From: Rhodospirillales bacterium
Lineage (GTDB): Bacteria; Pseudomonadota; Alphaproteobacteria; Acetobacterales; Acetobacteraceae
DNA: 39,148 nt
NCBI GenBank assembly: GCA_025359905.1
Contig: JANYDF010000030.1
Span: 1-39,148 of the forward strand
Reading direction: 5' to 3'
Part shown: positions 27,607 through 36,676 of the stretch, in pieces
Layout: every line of letters starts with the position of its first letter
How positions within the stretch are numbered: position 1 is the first letter of the stretch
Translations under genes and position numbers: made by a program
Notes under the pieces: model-generated
The model's database searches: none
Seen by the model: the letters and a program-made list of their open reading frames with translations, nothing else
Told to the model about the DNA's origin: nothing

Positions 27607-28266
27607 TCAGCGCTGCCCGAGTGCGGCAAATTCCGCCGCCAGCACCGCCGGATCGACGCTTTTCAGCCATTTGGCCGGTACTTCCACCGCCTCGGCCAGC
27701 ATCGCGCGGTAACGCTCGCGCGGAATTTCCAGCGCGCCGAACTGCGACAAATGGCTGGTGACGAATTGCGTGTCGAGCAGCTTGAAGCCGCCCAGCCGCA
27801 GCCGCGCCACCAGGTGCACCAGCGCGACTTTCGAGGCATCGCGGGCCCGGCTGAACATGCTCTCGCCGAAATATACCCCGCCCAGCACCACGCCATACAG
27901 CCCGCCGACTAGTTGCCCGCCCTGCCACGTTTCCACCGAATGGGCGTGGCCGAGCCGGTGCAACTCGACGAACAAATGCTCGATCTGCCGGTTGATCCAG
28001 GTCTCGTCGCGCCCCGGCACCGGTTCGGCGCAGGCGGCAATCACGGTGGGGAAATTGCGGTCCACGGTGACGGTGAACTGGTCCGCCAGCACGGTGCGCA
28101 GCAGCCGGCGCGGCAGATGAAACCCGTCGAGCGGCAAGATGCCGCGTAATTCCGGGTCCAGCCAATACAGCCGCTCGCCACGCCGCGTCTCCGCCATCGG
28201 GAACAACCCGGCGCGGTAGGCTCGCAGCATCAGGTCCGGCGTGATCTCGACGTTCCGGCGCGACAT
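27607..28266 (-). CDS. aat: Leucyl/phenylalanyl-tRNA--protein transferase
   Basis: 219 residues from ATG 28266 ([24 protein letters not shown]); an in-frame ATG 39 bases earlier is less family-like. It transfers Leu or Phe from tRNA to proteins with N-terminal Arg or Lys, creating N-degrons for ClpAP. Motifs [65 protein letters not shown] and [15 protein letters not shown] are in the standard order. The stop at 27607 is 111 bases from msrQ; no strong terminator is seen between them. Confidence 0.95.
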   Translation of the reverse strand: MSRRNVEITPDLMLRAYRAGLFPMAETRRGERLYWLDPELRGILPLDGFHLPRRLLRTVLADQFTVTVDRNFPTVIAACAEPVPGRDETWINRQIEHLFVELHRLGHAHSVETWQGGQLVGGLYGVVLGGVYFGESMFSRARDASKVALVHLVARLRLGGFKLLDTQFVTSHLSQFGALEIPRERYRAMLAEAVEVPAKWLKSVDPAVLAAEFAALGQR

Positions 28267-28401
28267 GCCGTCAGTGTGCCGGAATTGGACGGGCAGCGGA
28301 AGCATTTGCTGCGCAACGCCCTGGCGCTCCCGCCTTGTTGAAACCCTGTCCGCCGCCGCTGCGCTGCCCCGCTGTCATGCTGCCAGGGGGACGAACAAAG
28401 G

Positions 28402-28424
28402 CTAAACCGGCCGCACCAGCCGGT
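28402..28424 (-). terminator. Hairpin at the tyrS 3' end
   Basis: On the tyrS strand ACCGGC (28424-28419) pairs with GCCGGT (28411-28406) around a 7-base loop. The TAG stop is at 28404-28402 and only two T residues precede it. It is a candidate transcript end, and a weak one. Confidence 0.35.
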
Positions 28425-29646
28425 GCTGCTTCTTGCCCGCCGACAGCTTCACCGCCCCGTCGCGCAGATCGGCCGCCGAAACCGGCTGGTTTTCATCTGT
28501 TATGGCCACGTCGTTGACCCGCGCGCCGCCGCCACGGATCAGCCGCCGCGCCTCGCCGCCGCTGCTGGCCAGCCCCGCCTCGGTGAACAGCCGGAACGCC
28601 GGAATGCCCGCCGCCAAATCGGCTGCCTTCACCTCGATGCTCGGCAACGTATCTGCCGCTGCCCCTTCCTCGAACGCGCGCCGCGCGGTTTCGCCGGATT
28701 GCTCCGCCGCCGCGCGGCCATGCGCCAGAGCGGTGGCCTCGGTGGCCAGAATTTTCTTCGCCTCGTTAATCTCCGCACCGCCAAGCGCTTCCAGCCGGGC
28801 GATATCGGTCAGCGGCACCTCGGTGAACAGCCGCATGAAGCGGCCAACGTCCGCGTCCTCGGTGTTGCGCCAGAACTGCCAGTAGTCGTACGGGCTCAGC
28901 TTATCCTCGGTCAGCCAGATCGCGCCGCGCGCCGACTTGCCCATTTTCGCGCCGGATGACGTGGTGATCAGCGGCGTGGTCAGGCCGAACACGGTGGCCG
29001 CATCGGTGCGCCGCACCAGATCGACGCCCGAGACGATGTTGCCCCACTGGTCCGAGCCGCCCATTTGCAGCGTGATTCCGCTGCGGCGGAACAACTCGCG
29101 GAAGTCGTAGCTCTGCAAAATCATGTAGTTGAATTCGAGGAACGTCATCGGCTGCTCGCGCTCCAGCCGCAGCCGCACGGAGTCGAAGCTCAACATGCGG
29201 TTGATGGTGAAGTGCACGCCGATGTCGCGCAGCAGCGGAATGTAGCCCAACTGGTCGAGCCAGTCGGCGTTATTGACCATCACCGCATCGATGGGCCCGT
29301 CGCCGAAGGTCAGGAACGGGCTGAACACCCGGCGGATGCCGGCCATGTTGGCGCCGATCTGGGCGTCGGTCAGCATTTGCCGCGATTCGTCGCGCCCGGT
29401 CGGGTCGCCGATCCGCGTGGTGCCGCCGCCGAGCAGCACCACCGGGCGATGGCCGTGGCGCTGCATCAGCCGCAACAGCATGATCTGCACCAGACTGCCG
29501 ACATGCAGACTGTCGGCGGTGCAGTCGAAGCCGATATAGCCCGAGACCACCCCGGCGCGCAGGGCGGCGTCGAGAGCTTCGGTGTCGGTGCACTGATGCA
29601 CAAAGCCGCGCGCGGTGGCTTCATGCAGAAAATCGGCTGTGGTCAT
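28402..29646 (-). CDS. tyrS: Tyrosyl-tRNA synthetase
   Basis: 414 residues from ATG 29646 ([21 protein letters not shown]); the frame is open upstream but overlaps anmK. It charges tRNA-Tyr. The HIGH-equivalent is HVGS at 48-51 and the signature loop is KMGKS at 234-238. Tyrosine-site elements [22 protein letters not shown] and [11 protein letters not shown] are present. The C-terminal S4-type RNA-binding domain covers about 345-414 ([19 protein letters not shown]). It is divergent from anmK with 59 bases between starts, a pairing seen in related genomes. Confidence 0.96.
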   Translation of the reverse strand: MTTADFLHEATARGFVHQCTDTEALDAALRAGVVSGYIGFDCTADSLHVGSLVQIMLLRLMQRHGHRPVVLLGGGTTRIGDPTGRDESRQMLTDAQIGANMAGIRRVFSPFLTFGDGPIDAVMVNNADWLDQLGYIPLLRDIGVHFTINRMLSFDSVRLRLEREQPMTFLEFNYMILQSYDFRELFRRSGITLQMGGSDQWGNIVSGVDLVRRTDAATVFGLTTPLITTSSGAKMGKSARGAIWLTEDKLSPYDYWQFWRNTEDADVGRFMRLFTEVPLTDIARLEALGGAEINEAKKILATEATALAHGRAAAEQSGETARRAFEEGAAADTLPSIEVKAADLAAGIPAFRLFTEAGLASSGGEARRLIRGGGARVNDVAITDENQPVSAADLRDGAVKLSAGKKQHRLVRPV

Positions 29647-29705
29647 GCTGGGTTCCGGTGGGCTGCGGCGAACGGTTCGGCTAGCACAGCGGCGGGGGCG
29701 TGAAA

Positions 29706-30779
29706 ATGCTGCGAGCGATTGGGCTGATGAGCGGCACCTCGCTGGACGGGGTGGACGCGGCGTGGCTGGAGACCGACGGCGAGCGGGTGGGCCGCTTCGG
29801 CAAGGCGCTGACGCTGCCATACGCGCCAGAACTGCGCGCCGATCTGCGGCGGCTGCTCGACCTCGCTCCAGGGTTGAACGCAGACGATCCGTTTCTGGCC
29901 GAAGTGACAGCACGGCTGACCGCACGCCATGCCGAGGCGGTCGCGGCGCTCGGCATACCGGCCGACATCATCGGGTTGCACGGCCAGACCATCCTGCACC
30001 GGCCCGCCGAGCGGCGAACCTGGCAGATCGGCGATGCGGCGGCGCTGGCGCTGGCGACCGGCACCCAGGTTGCCTACGATTTCCGCAGCGCCGACGTGGC
30101 GGCGGGCGGCGAGGGCGCGCCGCTGGCACCGGTGTTTCACGCGGCCCTCGCCGCCGATCTGCCCCGACCGCTGGCGGTGCTGAATATCGGCGGCGTGGCC
30201 AACGTCACCTTTCTGGGCGCGGACGGGGCGCTGCTCGCCTGCGACACCGGGCCGGGCAACGGGCCGCTCGACGATTGGTGCCTGCGCCACACCGGCCAGC
30301 CGTTCGACCGGGACGGCGCGCTGGCGGCTTCGGGGCGGACTGACTCTGGCGTGCTCGACCGTTTGCTGGCCGATCCCTACTTCGCCCGCCGCGTGCCGAA
30401 ATCGCTCGACCGGCTGGACTTCGCCCGCAGCCTTGCCGCCAGCGGACTCGACCGGCTGTCGCCCGCCGATGGCGCCGCCACGCTGGCCGCGTTCACCGCC
30501 GGGGCGGTGGCGCACACGTACTGGCCGCAGCCGCCGCGCCGGTGGCTGGTGTGCGGCGGCGGGCGGCATAATCCGGCGATCATGGCCGAACTGCGTGCGC
30601 GGCTGACAGCGCCTGTCGATGCGGTGGAGGCGGTGGGCTGGGACGGCGATGCGCTCGAAGCGCAATGCTTCGGCTTCCTCGCGGTGCGCGTGCTGCGGGG
30701 GCTGCCGCTCAGCTTTCCGCGAACCACAGGTGTGCCGCACCCGCTGCCGGGCGGGCGGGTGGCGATGCCCGGCCCGTAA
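29706..30779 (+). CDS. anmK: Anhydro-N-acetylmuramic acid kinase
   Basis: 357 residues from ATG 29706; a GTG at 29700 would add two residues, but GGGGG lies 7-8 bases before the ATG. It cleaves and phosphorylates 1,6-anhydroMurNAc to MurNAc-6-P in peptidoglycan recycling. Motifs: N-terminal [90 protein letters not shown] and [15 protein letters not shown]. Length and order fit the family. It ends in a terminator hairpin that overlaps its stop codon. Confidence 0.95.
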   Translation: MLRAIGLMSGTSLDGVDAAWLETDGERVGRFGKALTLPYAPELRADLRRLLDLAPGLNADDPFLAEVTARLTARHAEAVAALGIPADIIGLHGQTILHRPAERRTWQIGDAAALALATGTQVAYDFRSADVAAGGEGAPLAPVFHAALAADLPRPLAVLNIGGVANVTFLGADGALLACDTGPGNGPLDDWCLRHTGQPFDRDGALAASGRTDSGVLDRLLADPYFARRVPKSLDRLDFARSLAASGLDRLSPADGAATLAAFTAGAVAHTYWPQPPRRWLVCGGGRHNPAIMAELRARLTAPVDAVEAVGWDGDALEAQCFGFLAVRVLRGLPLSFPRTTGVPHPLPGGRVAMPGP

Positions 30780-30794
30780 CGCCGGCTATTTTTT
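30769..30794 (+). terminator. Rho-independent terminator overlapping the anmK stop
   Basis: CCGGC at 30769-30773 pairs with GCCGG at 30781-30785. The loop CCGTAAC contains the anmK TAA stop, and a run of six T follows at 30789-30794. The TAG stop of the convergent 57-residue gene (30786-30788) lies between stem and T-run. Confidence 0.7.
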
Positions 30795-30959
30795 GAACGA
30801 CGGGAACGCGTTGGCGCCTTTGGTGATCGTGTAGGTCAGCGAACCGGCCGGTTTGACCGGACGCGGCTGCGGGTTCGCGCTTTTGGTGTCCGCCACGCGC
30901 GGCGTGCCGGAACGCTCGGTGGATATCGATTGCGGCATCGACGATGGTTTGGGTGTCAT
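30786..30959 (-). CDS. 57-residue protein of unknown function, coupled to the upstream membrane protein
   Basis: Starts at ATG 30959 inside an ATGA overlap with the stop of the 30956-31603 gene, and ends with TAG next to the anmK terminator. The product is small and basic with no membrane segment. The N-terminal half is Pro/Ser/Thr-rich (TPKPSSMPQSISTERSGTPR) and the end is LTYTITKGANAFPSFKK. No family is recognised. The overlapping start makes coupled translation likely. A longer frame running upstream of this start is out of phase with the membrane protein and is not credible. Confidence 0.55.
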   Translation of the reverse strand: MTPKPSSMPQSISTERSGTPRVADTKSANPQPRPVKPAGSLTYTITKGANAFPSFKK

Positions 30960-31603
30960 GGCGCTGCCTTTGGAAGGAGGTCCAATTTCGCACTGGCGAC
31001 GACAAACATCGTGGCGAGTATCCCGAATAGCAAGCTCCAGAGCAAGAAGCTCACGGCCCTGGCGCGACCGGCATAGCGTTCCTGGGTGACCCTGCGATTC
31101 GCGGCAGTCACCTTCGCGAAGTCTGCCAGCAGCCTTTGCTTGAGATCGGCGGCCACTGCCACATCGAGAGCGTCGGCCTCCAGACCCATGCTCACATGAT
31201 AGGCTTGCAGATCCTGCGCCCGGCGGAGTTGGCTGGTTTCCGGTCCCACGCGCTGGTACCGGCGTTTGCGTGTCGCCGCAGCCAGTTGCCACAGGACGCA
31301 CACGGCCAAAACTGCCTCTGCCGCCAGCAATAAGGCCGCTGCTATCGCAGGCCAAGCGCAGGCGTTTGCCAGCGGTGCAGTGGATGGCTGCGGCCAGCAG
31401 GCCTTTACCACCGGCGACAGCGGCGGCAATTGGCCTGCTACATAGTTGAGTGCTGCGACAATCAGGCCCAGCGCCGTTGCAAAGAACGGCAGCGTGCGGT
31501 GCACATCTTCCTCAGCCGCCACATCCTGCCGGTAGAAGTCCTGGAACATCCCAAGCAGCAAGGCCGAGGATTTATCACCGAGCGGTTCGGAAAGATCATC
31601 CAT
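30956..31603 (-). CDS. Membrane protein of unknown function, three predicted helices
   Basis: 215 residues from ATG 31603 (MDDLSEPLGDKSSALLLGMFQDFY); an in-frame GTG at 31666 could add 21 residues. Hydrophobic segments lie at about 44-57 (TLPFFATALGLIVAAL), 82-107 (WPAIAAALLLAAEAVLAVCVLW) and 184-203 (AVSFLLWSLLFGILATMFVV). A charged soluble stretch sits between the second and third. The acidic N-terminal part (MFQDFYRQDVAAEEDVHRTL) is probably cytoplasmic. No enzyme motif was seen. It follows the alpha/beta hydrolase gene by less than 100 bases and its stop overlaps the start of the 57-residue gene, so the three form a likely operon. Confidence 0.65.
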   Translation of the reverse strand: MDDLSEPLGDKSSALLLGMFQDFYRQDVAAEEDVHRTLPFFATALGLIVAALNYVAGQLPPLSPVVKACWPQPSTAPLANACAWPAIAAALLLAAEAVLAVCVLWQLAAATRKRRYQRVGPETSQLRRAQDLQAYHVSMGLEADALDVAVAADLKQRLLADFAKVTAANRRVTQERYAGRARAVSFLLWSLLFGILATMFVVASAKLDLLPKAAP

Positions 31604-31686
31604 ACCGCCGGCGTCCTGGGATTCCGGCAGAGCCGGTCCGTTCTTCGGCTGTTCCCGGCGGCGCACCCTGCCTCTCGCCGTGCCGG

Positions 31687-32352
31687 TCAGTCGGCGGCCA
31701 GCGCCATCGCGCGGCGGGCCATGGTCTTTTGCACGTAGTCTTCCACCGAGGCGCCGACGAAATCGGCGTGCTGGGCGAACACATGGTCGGCGCCAACAGC
31801 AATACGGTAGTCGATGGTGACGTTCTTCTGGGTGTTCAGCTTGTCGATCAGCTTCTTGACCGCCGGTTCCGGCACCAGTTCGTCACTGTCGCCATGTACC
31901 AACAGGCCGCCGCACGGGCAGGGGGCCAGAAAGCCGAAATCGTAGTGATTGGCGGGCGGCGCCACACTGACCCAGCCGGAGATTTCCGGACGGCGCATCA
32001 GCAATTGCATGCCGATGAACGCGCCGAACGAATACCCGGCGATCCACAATCCGCCTGAATTCGGGTTGACCGCCTGCATCCAGTCGAGTGCCGCCGCCGC
32101 ATCGCCGATCTCGCCAATGCCGCCATCGTAGCGGCCCTGGCTGCGGCCGACGCCGCGAAAGTTAAAGCGCATCACCGAGAAGCCAAGCTTCTGGAACGAC
32201 TGATACATCGTATAAGCAATACGGTTGTTCATCGTCCCGCCGTGCATCGGGTGCGGATGCAGGATCAGGGCGAGCGGCGCGCCGCTTTCCTTTGAGTGGT
32301 GGTAACGACCCTCAAGGCGGCCATCCGGCCCGGCGAACATCACTTCAGGCAT
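31687..32352 (-). CDS. Alpha/beta hydrolase, COG2945-like
   Basis: 221 residues with no signal peptide, so cytosolic. The nucleophile elbow is GYSFGA with Ser108. The acid is in HGDSDELV (Asp155 or Asp157) and the histidine is His190 in GADHVF. The LILHPHPMHGGTMNNRIAYTMYQ stretch at 29-51 is typical of this small hydrolase group, which has no settled substrate. An SD-like motif is not strong. The 57-residue and membrane-protein genes follow on the same strand. Confidence 0.88.
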   Translation of the reverse strand: MPEVMFAGPDGRLEGRYHHSKESGAPLALILHPHPMHGGTMNNRIAYTMYQSFQKLGFSVMRFNFRGVGRSQGRYDGGIGEIGDAAAALDWMQAVNPNSGGLWIAGYSFGAFIGMQLLMRRPEISGWVSVAPPANHYDFGFLAPCPCGGLLVHGDSDELVPEPAVKKLIDKLNTQKNVTIDYRIAVGADHVFAQHADFVGASVEDYVQKTMARRAMALAAD

Positions 32353-32899
32353 GGTGTTGCAAAATCCGTTTGCTGGTCTGCCCCAGGCCGCGGCGCGGCC
32401 CGGCGTAGTTTTATCCGCCGCGGCGCGGCGTCGTCCCTATTCTGAGCCATCCGGCACACTGCCGCCGTTCCGTCGCGTCGCGCGCTGCCGAGCCCAGGCG
32501 GCTCTTGCAGCGGTGCGGCAACTCGGTCATCTGGGGTTGGTGGTTGTGCGCGTCATAGTGTTACCGGCTCAAGACTAATCTCTTGACGCCGCGCTGCCAT
32601 GACACTGGCTCAGGGCTTTACGGCCAGGAAGCATTGCGCTTGCTGGTGGTAACCCTTCGCCCCCTCCCCAAATCCAGTTTGTCCAGCCATTTTCGGGCCA
32701 GACACGCCCCGTCTTCCGCACGGCGACGTTATCCCCGGCACAACCAGGGTGTCTGGCTGCGCCGCACGGCCGGTTACACTCTGAACTATAAGGCCGAATT
32801 GGGGCTTTTGATAATGGAAATGTCGCACGGACTTCATCTTTTTTGCGAAAACCCGTGAAGTAGCGACAGGCTCGACTCCCGCACAGTAGTGGAATTGAA
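32353..32899. other. Intergenic region between divergent alpha/beta hydrolase and cysteine desulfurase genes
   Basis: 547 bases with no convincing gene. The reading frames present are short, lack good starts and do not resemble known proteins. Near the hydrolase side is a 13-bp direct repeat, GCCGCGGCGCGGC, at 32387-32399 and 32417-32429. The final 120 bases before the desulfurase are less GC-rich and likely hold its promoter, but no clear -35/-10 pair was found. An IscR gene or obvious IscR/RirA-type site was not recognised. Confidence 0.5.
32387..32429. repeat. 13-bp direct repeat GCCGCGGCGCGGC, two copies
   Basis: Exact copies lie at 32387-32399 and 32417-32429, 30 bases apart start to start, or nearly three helical turns. 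Low-complexity GC sequence could produce this by chance, but the pair sits just upstream of the hydrolase operon. Confidence 0.4.
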
Positions 32900-33994
32900 A
32901 TGAATGGCATGATTTATCTTGACGCCAATGCCACTGAGCCATTGCGGCCCGAAGCCCGCGCGGCAGTGCTGGACGCGCTGGACCGCACCGGCAATCCGTC
33001 GTCGGTGCACGCTGCCGGACGCGACGCGCGCCGCTTGCTGGAGGATGCCCGGGAGGCCATCGCCCGCCGGTTTGGCGGAGCGCCCAGTGATGTGGTGTTC
33101 ACGTCCGGCGGCACCGAGGCCGATGCGTTGGCGATACATGCGCTGGGGCGCGGGCGGCGGGTGATTGCCGGCGCCACCGAGCACGACGCTGTGCGTGCCG
33201 CGGCGCCGGGAGCGGCGCTGCTGCCGGTGGATGCGCAGGGCGTGGCCGATCTGGACGCACTTGAAGCGATGTTGCGCGGCGGTCCCGCGCTGGTCTGCCT
33301 GATGCTGGCCAACAACGAAACCGGCACGCTGCAACCGATTGCCGCCGCCGCCGCGTTGTGCCGCGCGGCGGGTGCCTGGCTGCATGTCGATGCGGTGCAG
33401 GCCGCCGGGCGCATGGCGGTGAACTTGGCCGCACTGGGCGCGCACAGCATGGCGCTGTCGTCGCACAAGCTCGGCGGGCCGCAGGGGGCCGGGGCCTTGC
33501 TGTTGACACCGGATGCTGCTGCGGCGCTGACGCCCTTGATCCTCGGCGGCGGGCAGGAACGCGGGCGGCGGGGCGGCACGCATGCGTTGCCTGCTATCGC
33601 TGGATTTGCCGCAGCCGCGCAGGCCTGCACTGGCAGCGAACACCTCGCCGGACTGCGCGACATGGCCGAACAAGCGGCCCTGCTGGCGGGGGCCGTGGCG
33701 CTGGCGGCGGGCGGGCCGCGCTTGAGCAACACAACCGCGCTGGCGCTGCCCGGCGTGCGGGCCGAGCGGCAGGTGATCGCGCTCGATCTGGCCGGTATCG
33801 CGGTGTCGGCCGGGGCGGCGTGCAGTTCCGGCAAGGTGGCGCGCAGCCATGTGCTGGAGGCGATGGGCGCCGGCGCGCTGGCGGGCGAGGCAATTCGCGT
33901 GTCGCTGCCGTGGAACGCCACCGAGGCCGACATCGCCGGGTTCGCCGCCGCATACCAGACCATGGCGGCACGCCTTTCGCGCAGCGCCGCCTGA
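32900..33994 (+). CDS. Cysteine desulfurase, first of two adjacent
   Basis: 364 residues, PLP-dependent class V fold of the IscS/NifS type. The PLP lysine is Lys190 in SSHKLGGPQG and the sulfur-accepting cysteine is Cys308 in GAACSSGKV. Other signatures are YLDANATEPL, FTSGGTEAD, NNETGTLQP, HVDAVQAAGR and GGGQERGRRGGT. It converts cysteine to alanine and loads persulfide for Fe-S clusters or tRNA thiolation. It is shorter than the next desulfurase and its substrate pocket sequence differs. The next gene follows after 15 bases. Confidence 0.9.
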   Translation: MNGMIYLDANATEPLRPEARAAVLDALDRTGNPSSVHAAGRDARRLLEDAREAIARRFGGAPSDVVFTSGGTEADALAIHALGRGRRVIAGATEHDAVRAAAPGAALLPVDAQGVADLDALEAMLRGGPALVCLMLANNETGTLQPIAAAAALCRAAGAWLHVDAVQAAGRMAVNLAALGAHSMALSSHKLGGPQGAGALLLTPDAAAALTPLILGGGQERGRRGGTHALPAIAGFAAAAQACTGSEHLAGLRDMAEQAALLAGAVALAAGGPRLSNTTALALPGVRAERQVIALDLAGIAVSAGAACSSGKVARSHVLEAMGAGALAGEAIRVSLPWNATEADIAGFAAAYQTMAARLSRSAA

Positions 33995-34009
33995 CCTTAT
34001 CTGCGATCC

Positions 34010-35191
34010 ATGCAGCAGCGCCCCAATCGGCCGGTCTACCTCGACAACCAGGCCACCACGGCCTGCGACCCGCGCGTGGTCGCCGTTATGCTGCCGTGGT
34101 TCAGCGAGTTCTTCGGCAACCCGCACAGCGCCGAGCACGTCATGGGGCGGCAGGCCGAGGCGGCGGTGGAACAGGCGCGCGCCCGGGTGGCGGCGCTGAT
34201 CGGCGCCGATGTCCGCGAAATCGTGTTCACCTCCGGCGCCACCGAAAGCAACAACATCGCCATCAAGGGCGCCGCCCGCTTCGCCGCCAGCCAGGGCAAC
34301 GCGCGCCGCCGCATCGTCACTGTGGCCAGTGAACACAAGTGCGTGCTGGCAAGTGTGGCCGATCTGGCCGCCGAGGGCTTCGAGCCGGTGGTGCTGCCGG
34401 TCGGCCCGGACGGACTGCTCGATCCGCAGGTTTTGGCCGAGGCTTTGGCTGTCCCCACGCTGCTGGCCAGTGTGATGGCGGTGAACAACGAAATCGGCGT
34501 TGTGCAGGACCTTGCCGCGTTGTCCAGCATCGTGAGGCAAGCGGGCGCGCTGTTTCACACCGACGCCGCACAGGCGGCAGGCAAAATCCCGCTCGATGTT
34601 AACGCGCTCGGCATCGACCTGCTGTCGATCAGCGGGCACAAGTTGTACGGGCCGAAAGGCATGGGGGCGCTGTATGTCCGCCGCCGCCCGCGTGTGCGCC
34701 TGACCCCGCTGTTTTCCGGCGGTGGGCAGGAGCGGGGGCTGCGCTCAGGCACGCTGGCGGCGCCGTTACTGATCGGCCTGGGTGAAGCCTGCCGGATCGC
34801 CGCCACCGAGATGGCAGCCGATACGGCGCGCATCGCCGCTTTGCGGGACCGGCTGCTGGCGCGTCTGGCGCATGACATTCCCGGTATCGCACTGAATGGC
34901 AGCGCCACGTCCCGCATTGCCGGCAATCTGAACCTGACGTTCCCCACCGCCGAAGCCGCCGCGCTGATGGGGGCGATTCCGGATTTGTGCCTATCCACCG
35001 GTTCGGCCTGTTCCTCGGCCGCAATCGAGCCTTCCTATGTGCTGCGTGCGCTGGGGCTCAGCGATGCTGCGGCGCGGCGCACCTTGCGCGTCGGCATCGG
35101 ACGCTTTACCTCCGCCGCCGATATAGACTTCGCGGCGGACGCCCTGGCGGCGGCGCATGCGAGCCTAGCCCCCGCAGCAATCGAGGCCTGA
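34010..35191 (+). CDS. Cysteine desulfurase, IscS/NifS type, second of two
   Basis: 393 residues with the same family motifs: YLDNQATT, FTSGATESNN, SEHKCVLAS, NNEIGVVQD, HTDAAQAAGKIPLD, PLP Lys211 in SGHKLYGPKG, GGGQERGLRSGT and catalytic Cys334 in GSACSSAAIEPSYVL. It is closer to classical IscS than the first copy. It provides persulfide sulfur, and the ferredoxin and mnmA that follow fit a sulfur or Fe-S route. The gap to the ferredoxin gene is 9 bases. Confidence 0.92.
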   Translation: MQQRPNRPVYLDNQATTACDPRVVAVMLPWFSEFFGNPHSAEHVMGRQAEAAVEQARARVAALIGADVREIVFTSGATESNNIAIKGAARFAASQGNARRRIVTVASEHKCVLASVADLAAEGFEPVVLPVGPDGLLDPQVLAEALAVPTLLASVMAVNNEIGVVQDLAALSSIVRQAGALFHTDAAQAAGKIPLDVNALGIDLLSISGHKLYGPKGMGALYVRRRPRVRLTPLFSGGGQERGLRSGTLAAPLLIGLGEACRIAATEMAADTARIAALRDRLLARLAHDIPGIALNGSATSRIAGNLNLTFPTAEAAALMGAIPDLCLSTGSACSSAAIEPSYVLRALGLSDAAARRTLRVGIGRFTSAADIDFAADALAAAHASLAPAAIEA

Positions 35192-35200
35192 CCCCCGCCC

Positions 35201-35533
35201 ATGCCCAAGATGACGTTCGTCGATCGCGATGGCGCCCGCCGCGAGGTTGAAGCCCCCCTTGGCCTGTCGGTGCTGGAAGTCGCGCACAAACACGGCGTGG
35301 ACATCGAAGGCGCCTGCGAAGGCTCGCTGGCTTGCTCGACCTGCCATGTGGTCGTCGATCCAGCGTGGTTCGCCAAGCTGGCAGCACCGACCGAGGACGA
35401 GGAGGACATGCTCGACCTCGCGTTCGGGCTGGAAAAAACCTCACGCCTCGGCTGCCAAATCGTGATGACCCCGGCGCTGGACGGTCTTGTCGTCAAGCTG
35501 CCGCCGGGCAGCCGCAACCTGCTGAACGGCTAA
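35201..35533 (+). CDS. fdx: 2Fe-2S ferredoxin, isc/adrenodoxin type
   Basis: 110 residues. The four cluster ligands are Cys39, Cys45, Cys48 and Cys85, in [12 protein letters not shown] and LGCQI. This C-x5-C-x2-C..C spacing is that of Isc-type ferredoxins, which carry electrons for Fe-S cluster assembly and related reductions in the cytosol. The acidic helix [14 protein letters not shown] at about 66-79 is the usual partner-binding patch. It sits between a cysteine desulfurase and mnmA with short gaps, suggesting co-expression. A hairpin follows the stop. Confidence 0.95.
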   Translation: MPKMTFVDRDGARREVEAPLGLSVLEVAHKHGVDIEGACEGSLACSTCHVVVDPAWFAKLAAPTEDEEDMLDLAFGLEKTSRLGCQIVMTPALDGLVVKLPPGSRNLLNG

Positions 35534-35541
35534 GGCCCTGA

Positions 35542-35556
35542 CCCGGCCACGCCGGG
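35542..35556 (+). promoter_or_regulatory. Hairpin overlapping the mnmA ribosome binding site
   Basis: CCCGGC (35542-35547) pairs with GCCGGG (35551-35556) around CAC. The GGG of the right arm is part of GGGAG (35554-35558), the Shine-Dalgarno sequence 8 bases before the mnmA ATG. The stem could reduce mnmA initiation when folded. Confidence 0.45.
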
Positions 35557-35566
35557 AGATCAAAAT

Positions 35567-36676
35567 ATGCGCGTGCTCGTCGCCATGTCGGGCGGAGTCG
35601 ATAGCAGCACGGTCGCCGGTCTGCTTGCCGAGGCGGGCCATGAGGTGATCGGCGTCACGCTGCAATTGTACGACCACGGCGCCGCCGTGGGCCGCAAGGG
35701 CGCCTGCTGCGCTGGGCAGGACATCCACGACGCCCGCCGGGTGGCCGACCATCTCGGCATTGCACATTACGTGATCGACGCCGAGGCGCGGTTTCGCGCC
35801 GCCGTGATGGCCAGCTTCGCCGACAGCTATGCCAATGGCGAAACCCCGGTGCCCTGCGTGCGCTGCAACCAGACGGTGAAATTCACCGACCTGATCGAAC
35901 TGGCCGCCGACCTCGGCGCGGAACGGCTCGCCACCGGGCATTACGTGCAACGCATCGACGGGCCCGGCGGCGCCGAATTGCACCGCGCCGCCGATCCGGC
36001 GCGCGACCAAAGCTGGTTCCTGTTCGCCACCACGCGCGCCCAATTGGAGCGTTCGCTGTTCCCGCTCGGCGGCCTGCCGGACAAGGCGCATGTGCGCGGT
36101 GAGGCGGCGCGGCTGGGTATTGCGGTGGCGGACAAGCCGGATAGCCAGGATATCTGCTTCGTGCCGAGCGGCACCTACGCCGACGCGGTCGGCAAGCTGC
36201 GCCCGGACGCGCTCGCCCCCGGCGAGATCGTCAGCGAGACCGGCGAAGTGCTGGGGCTGCATGACGGCATTGCCCGCTACACGGTCGGGCAGGCCAAGCG
36301 GCTGGGCCCTGCGGCGCAGGCGGGCGGCGCGCGGCGCGTGGTGGTGGCGCTCGATCCGGCGCAACGCCGCGTGGTGGTCGGCCCGGCCAGCGGCGGCACC
36401 CGGCACTTGCGGTTGCGTGAGGTGAACTGGCTGGCCGAACCGGCCCGGCTGCGCTGCCAAGTGAAACTGCGCGCCCGCGATACCGCGCATGACGCCGAGA
36501 TCGTGCCGACCGCTGACGGCGTGGACGTGATCCTCGACGCGCCCGCGTTGCCCGCCCCCGGACAGGCCTGCGTGTTCTATGCGGGCGAGCGGGTGCTGGG
36601 CGGCGGATTTATCCAGCGGCCCGTGCCGGTAACCCGCGCCGCCCCGGTTGACGCGGCGGTTATGGCGGCGCTATAG
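35567..36676 (+). CDS. mnmA: tRNA 2-thiouridylase (tRNA-specific 2-thiouridine synthase)
   Basis: 369 residues, normal length. It uses ATP and persulfide sulfur to make 2-thiouridine at position 34 of tRNA-Lys, -Glu and -Gln. The PP-loop is AMSGGVDSST at 6-15. The catalytic cysteines are Cys100 in PCVRCN and Cys197 in DICFVPSG. The TVGQAKRLG and RVVVALDPAQRRVVVG stretches mark the central and C-terminal barrel domains. Sulfur would come from the desulfurases just upstream. The stop codon lies inside a perfect palindrome. Confidence 0.96.
   Translation: MRVLVAMSGGVDSSTVAGLLAEAGHEVIGVTLQLYDHGAAVGRKGACCAGQDIHDARRVADHLGIAHYVIDAEARFRAAVMASFADSYANGETPVPCVRCNQTVKFTDLIELAADLGAERLATGHYVQRIDGPGGAELHRAADPARDQSWFLFATTRAQLERSLFPLGGLPDKAHVRGEAARLGIAVADKPDSQDICFVPSGTYADAVGKLRPDALAPGEIVSETGEVLGLHDGIARYTVGQAKRLGPAAQAGGARRVVVALDPAQRRVVVGPASGGTRHLRLREVNWLAEPARLRCQVKLRARDTAHDAEIVPTADGVDVILDAPALPAPGQACVFYAGERVLGGGFIQRPVPVTRAAPVDAAVMAAL

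Noticed and set aside
30960-31355. Extension of the 57-residue gene to a 189-codon frame
   Set aside because: The extra part lies antiphase inside the membrane-protein gene and has no start with a ribosome site; the ATGA overlap marks the likely start.
32351-32578. 75-codon plus-strand frame in the hydrolase/desulfurase spacer
   Set aside because: Overlaps the hydrolase start, Arg/Ala-rich low-complexity sequence, no ribosome binding site and no family resemblance. The 92-codon frame at 32583 is rejected for the same reasons.
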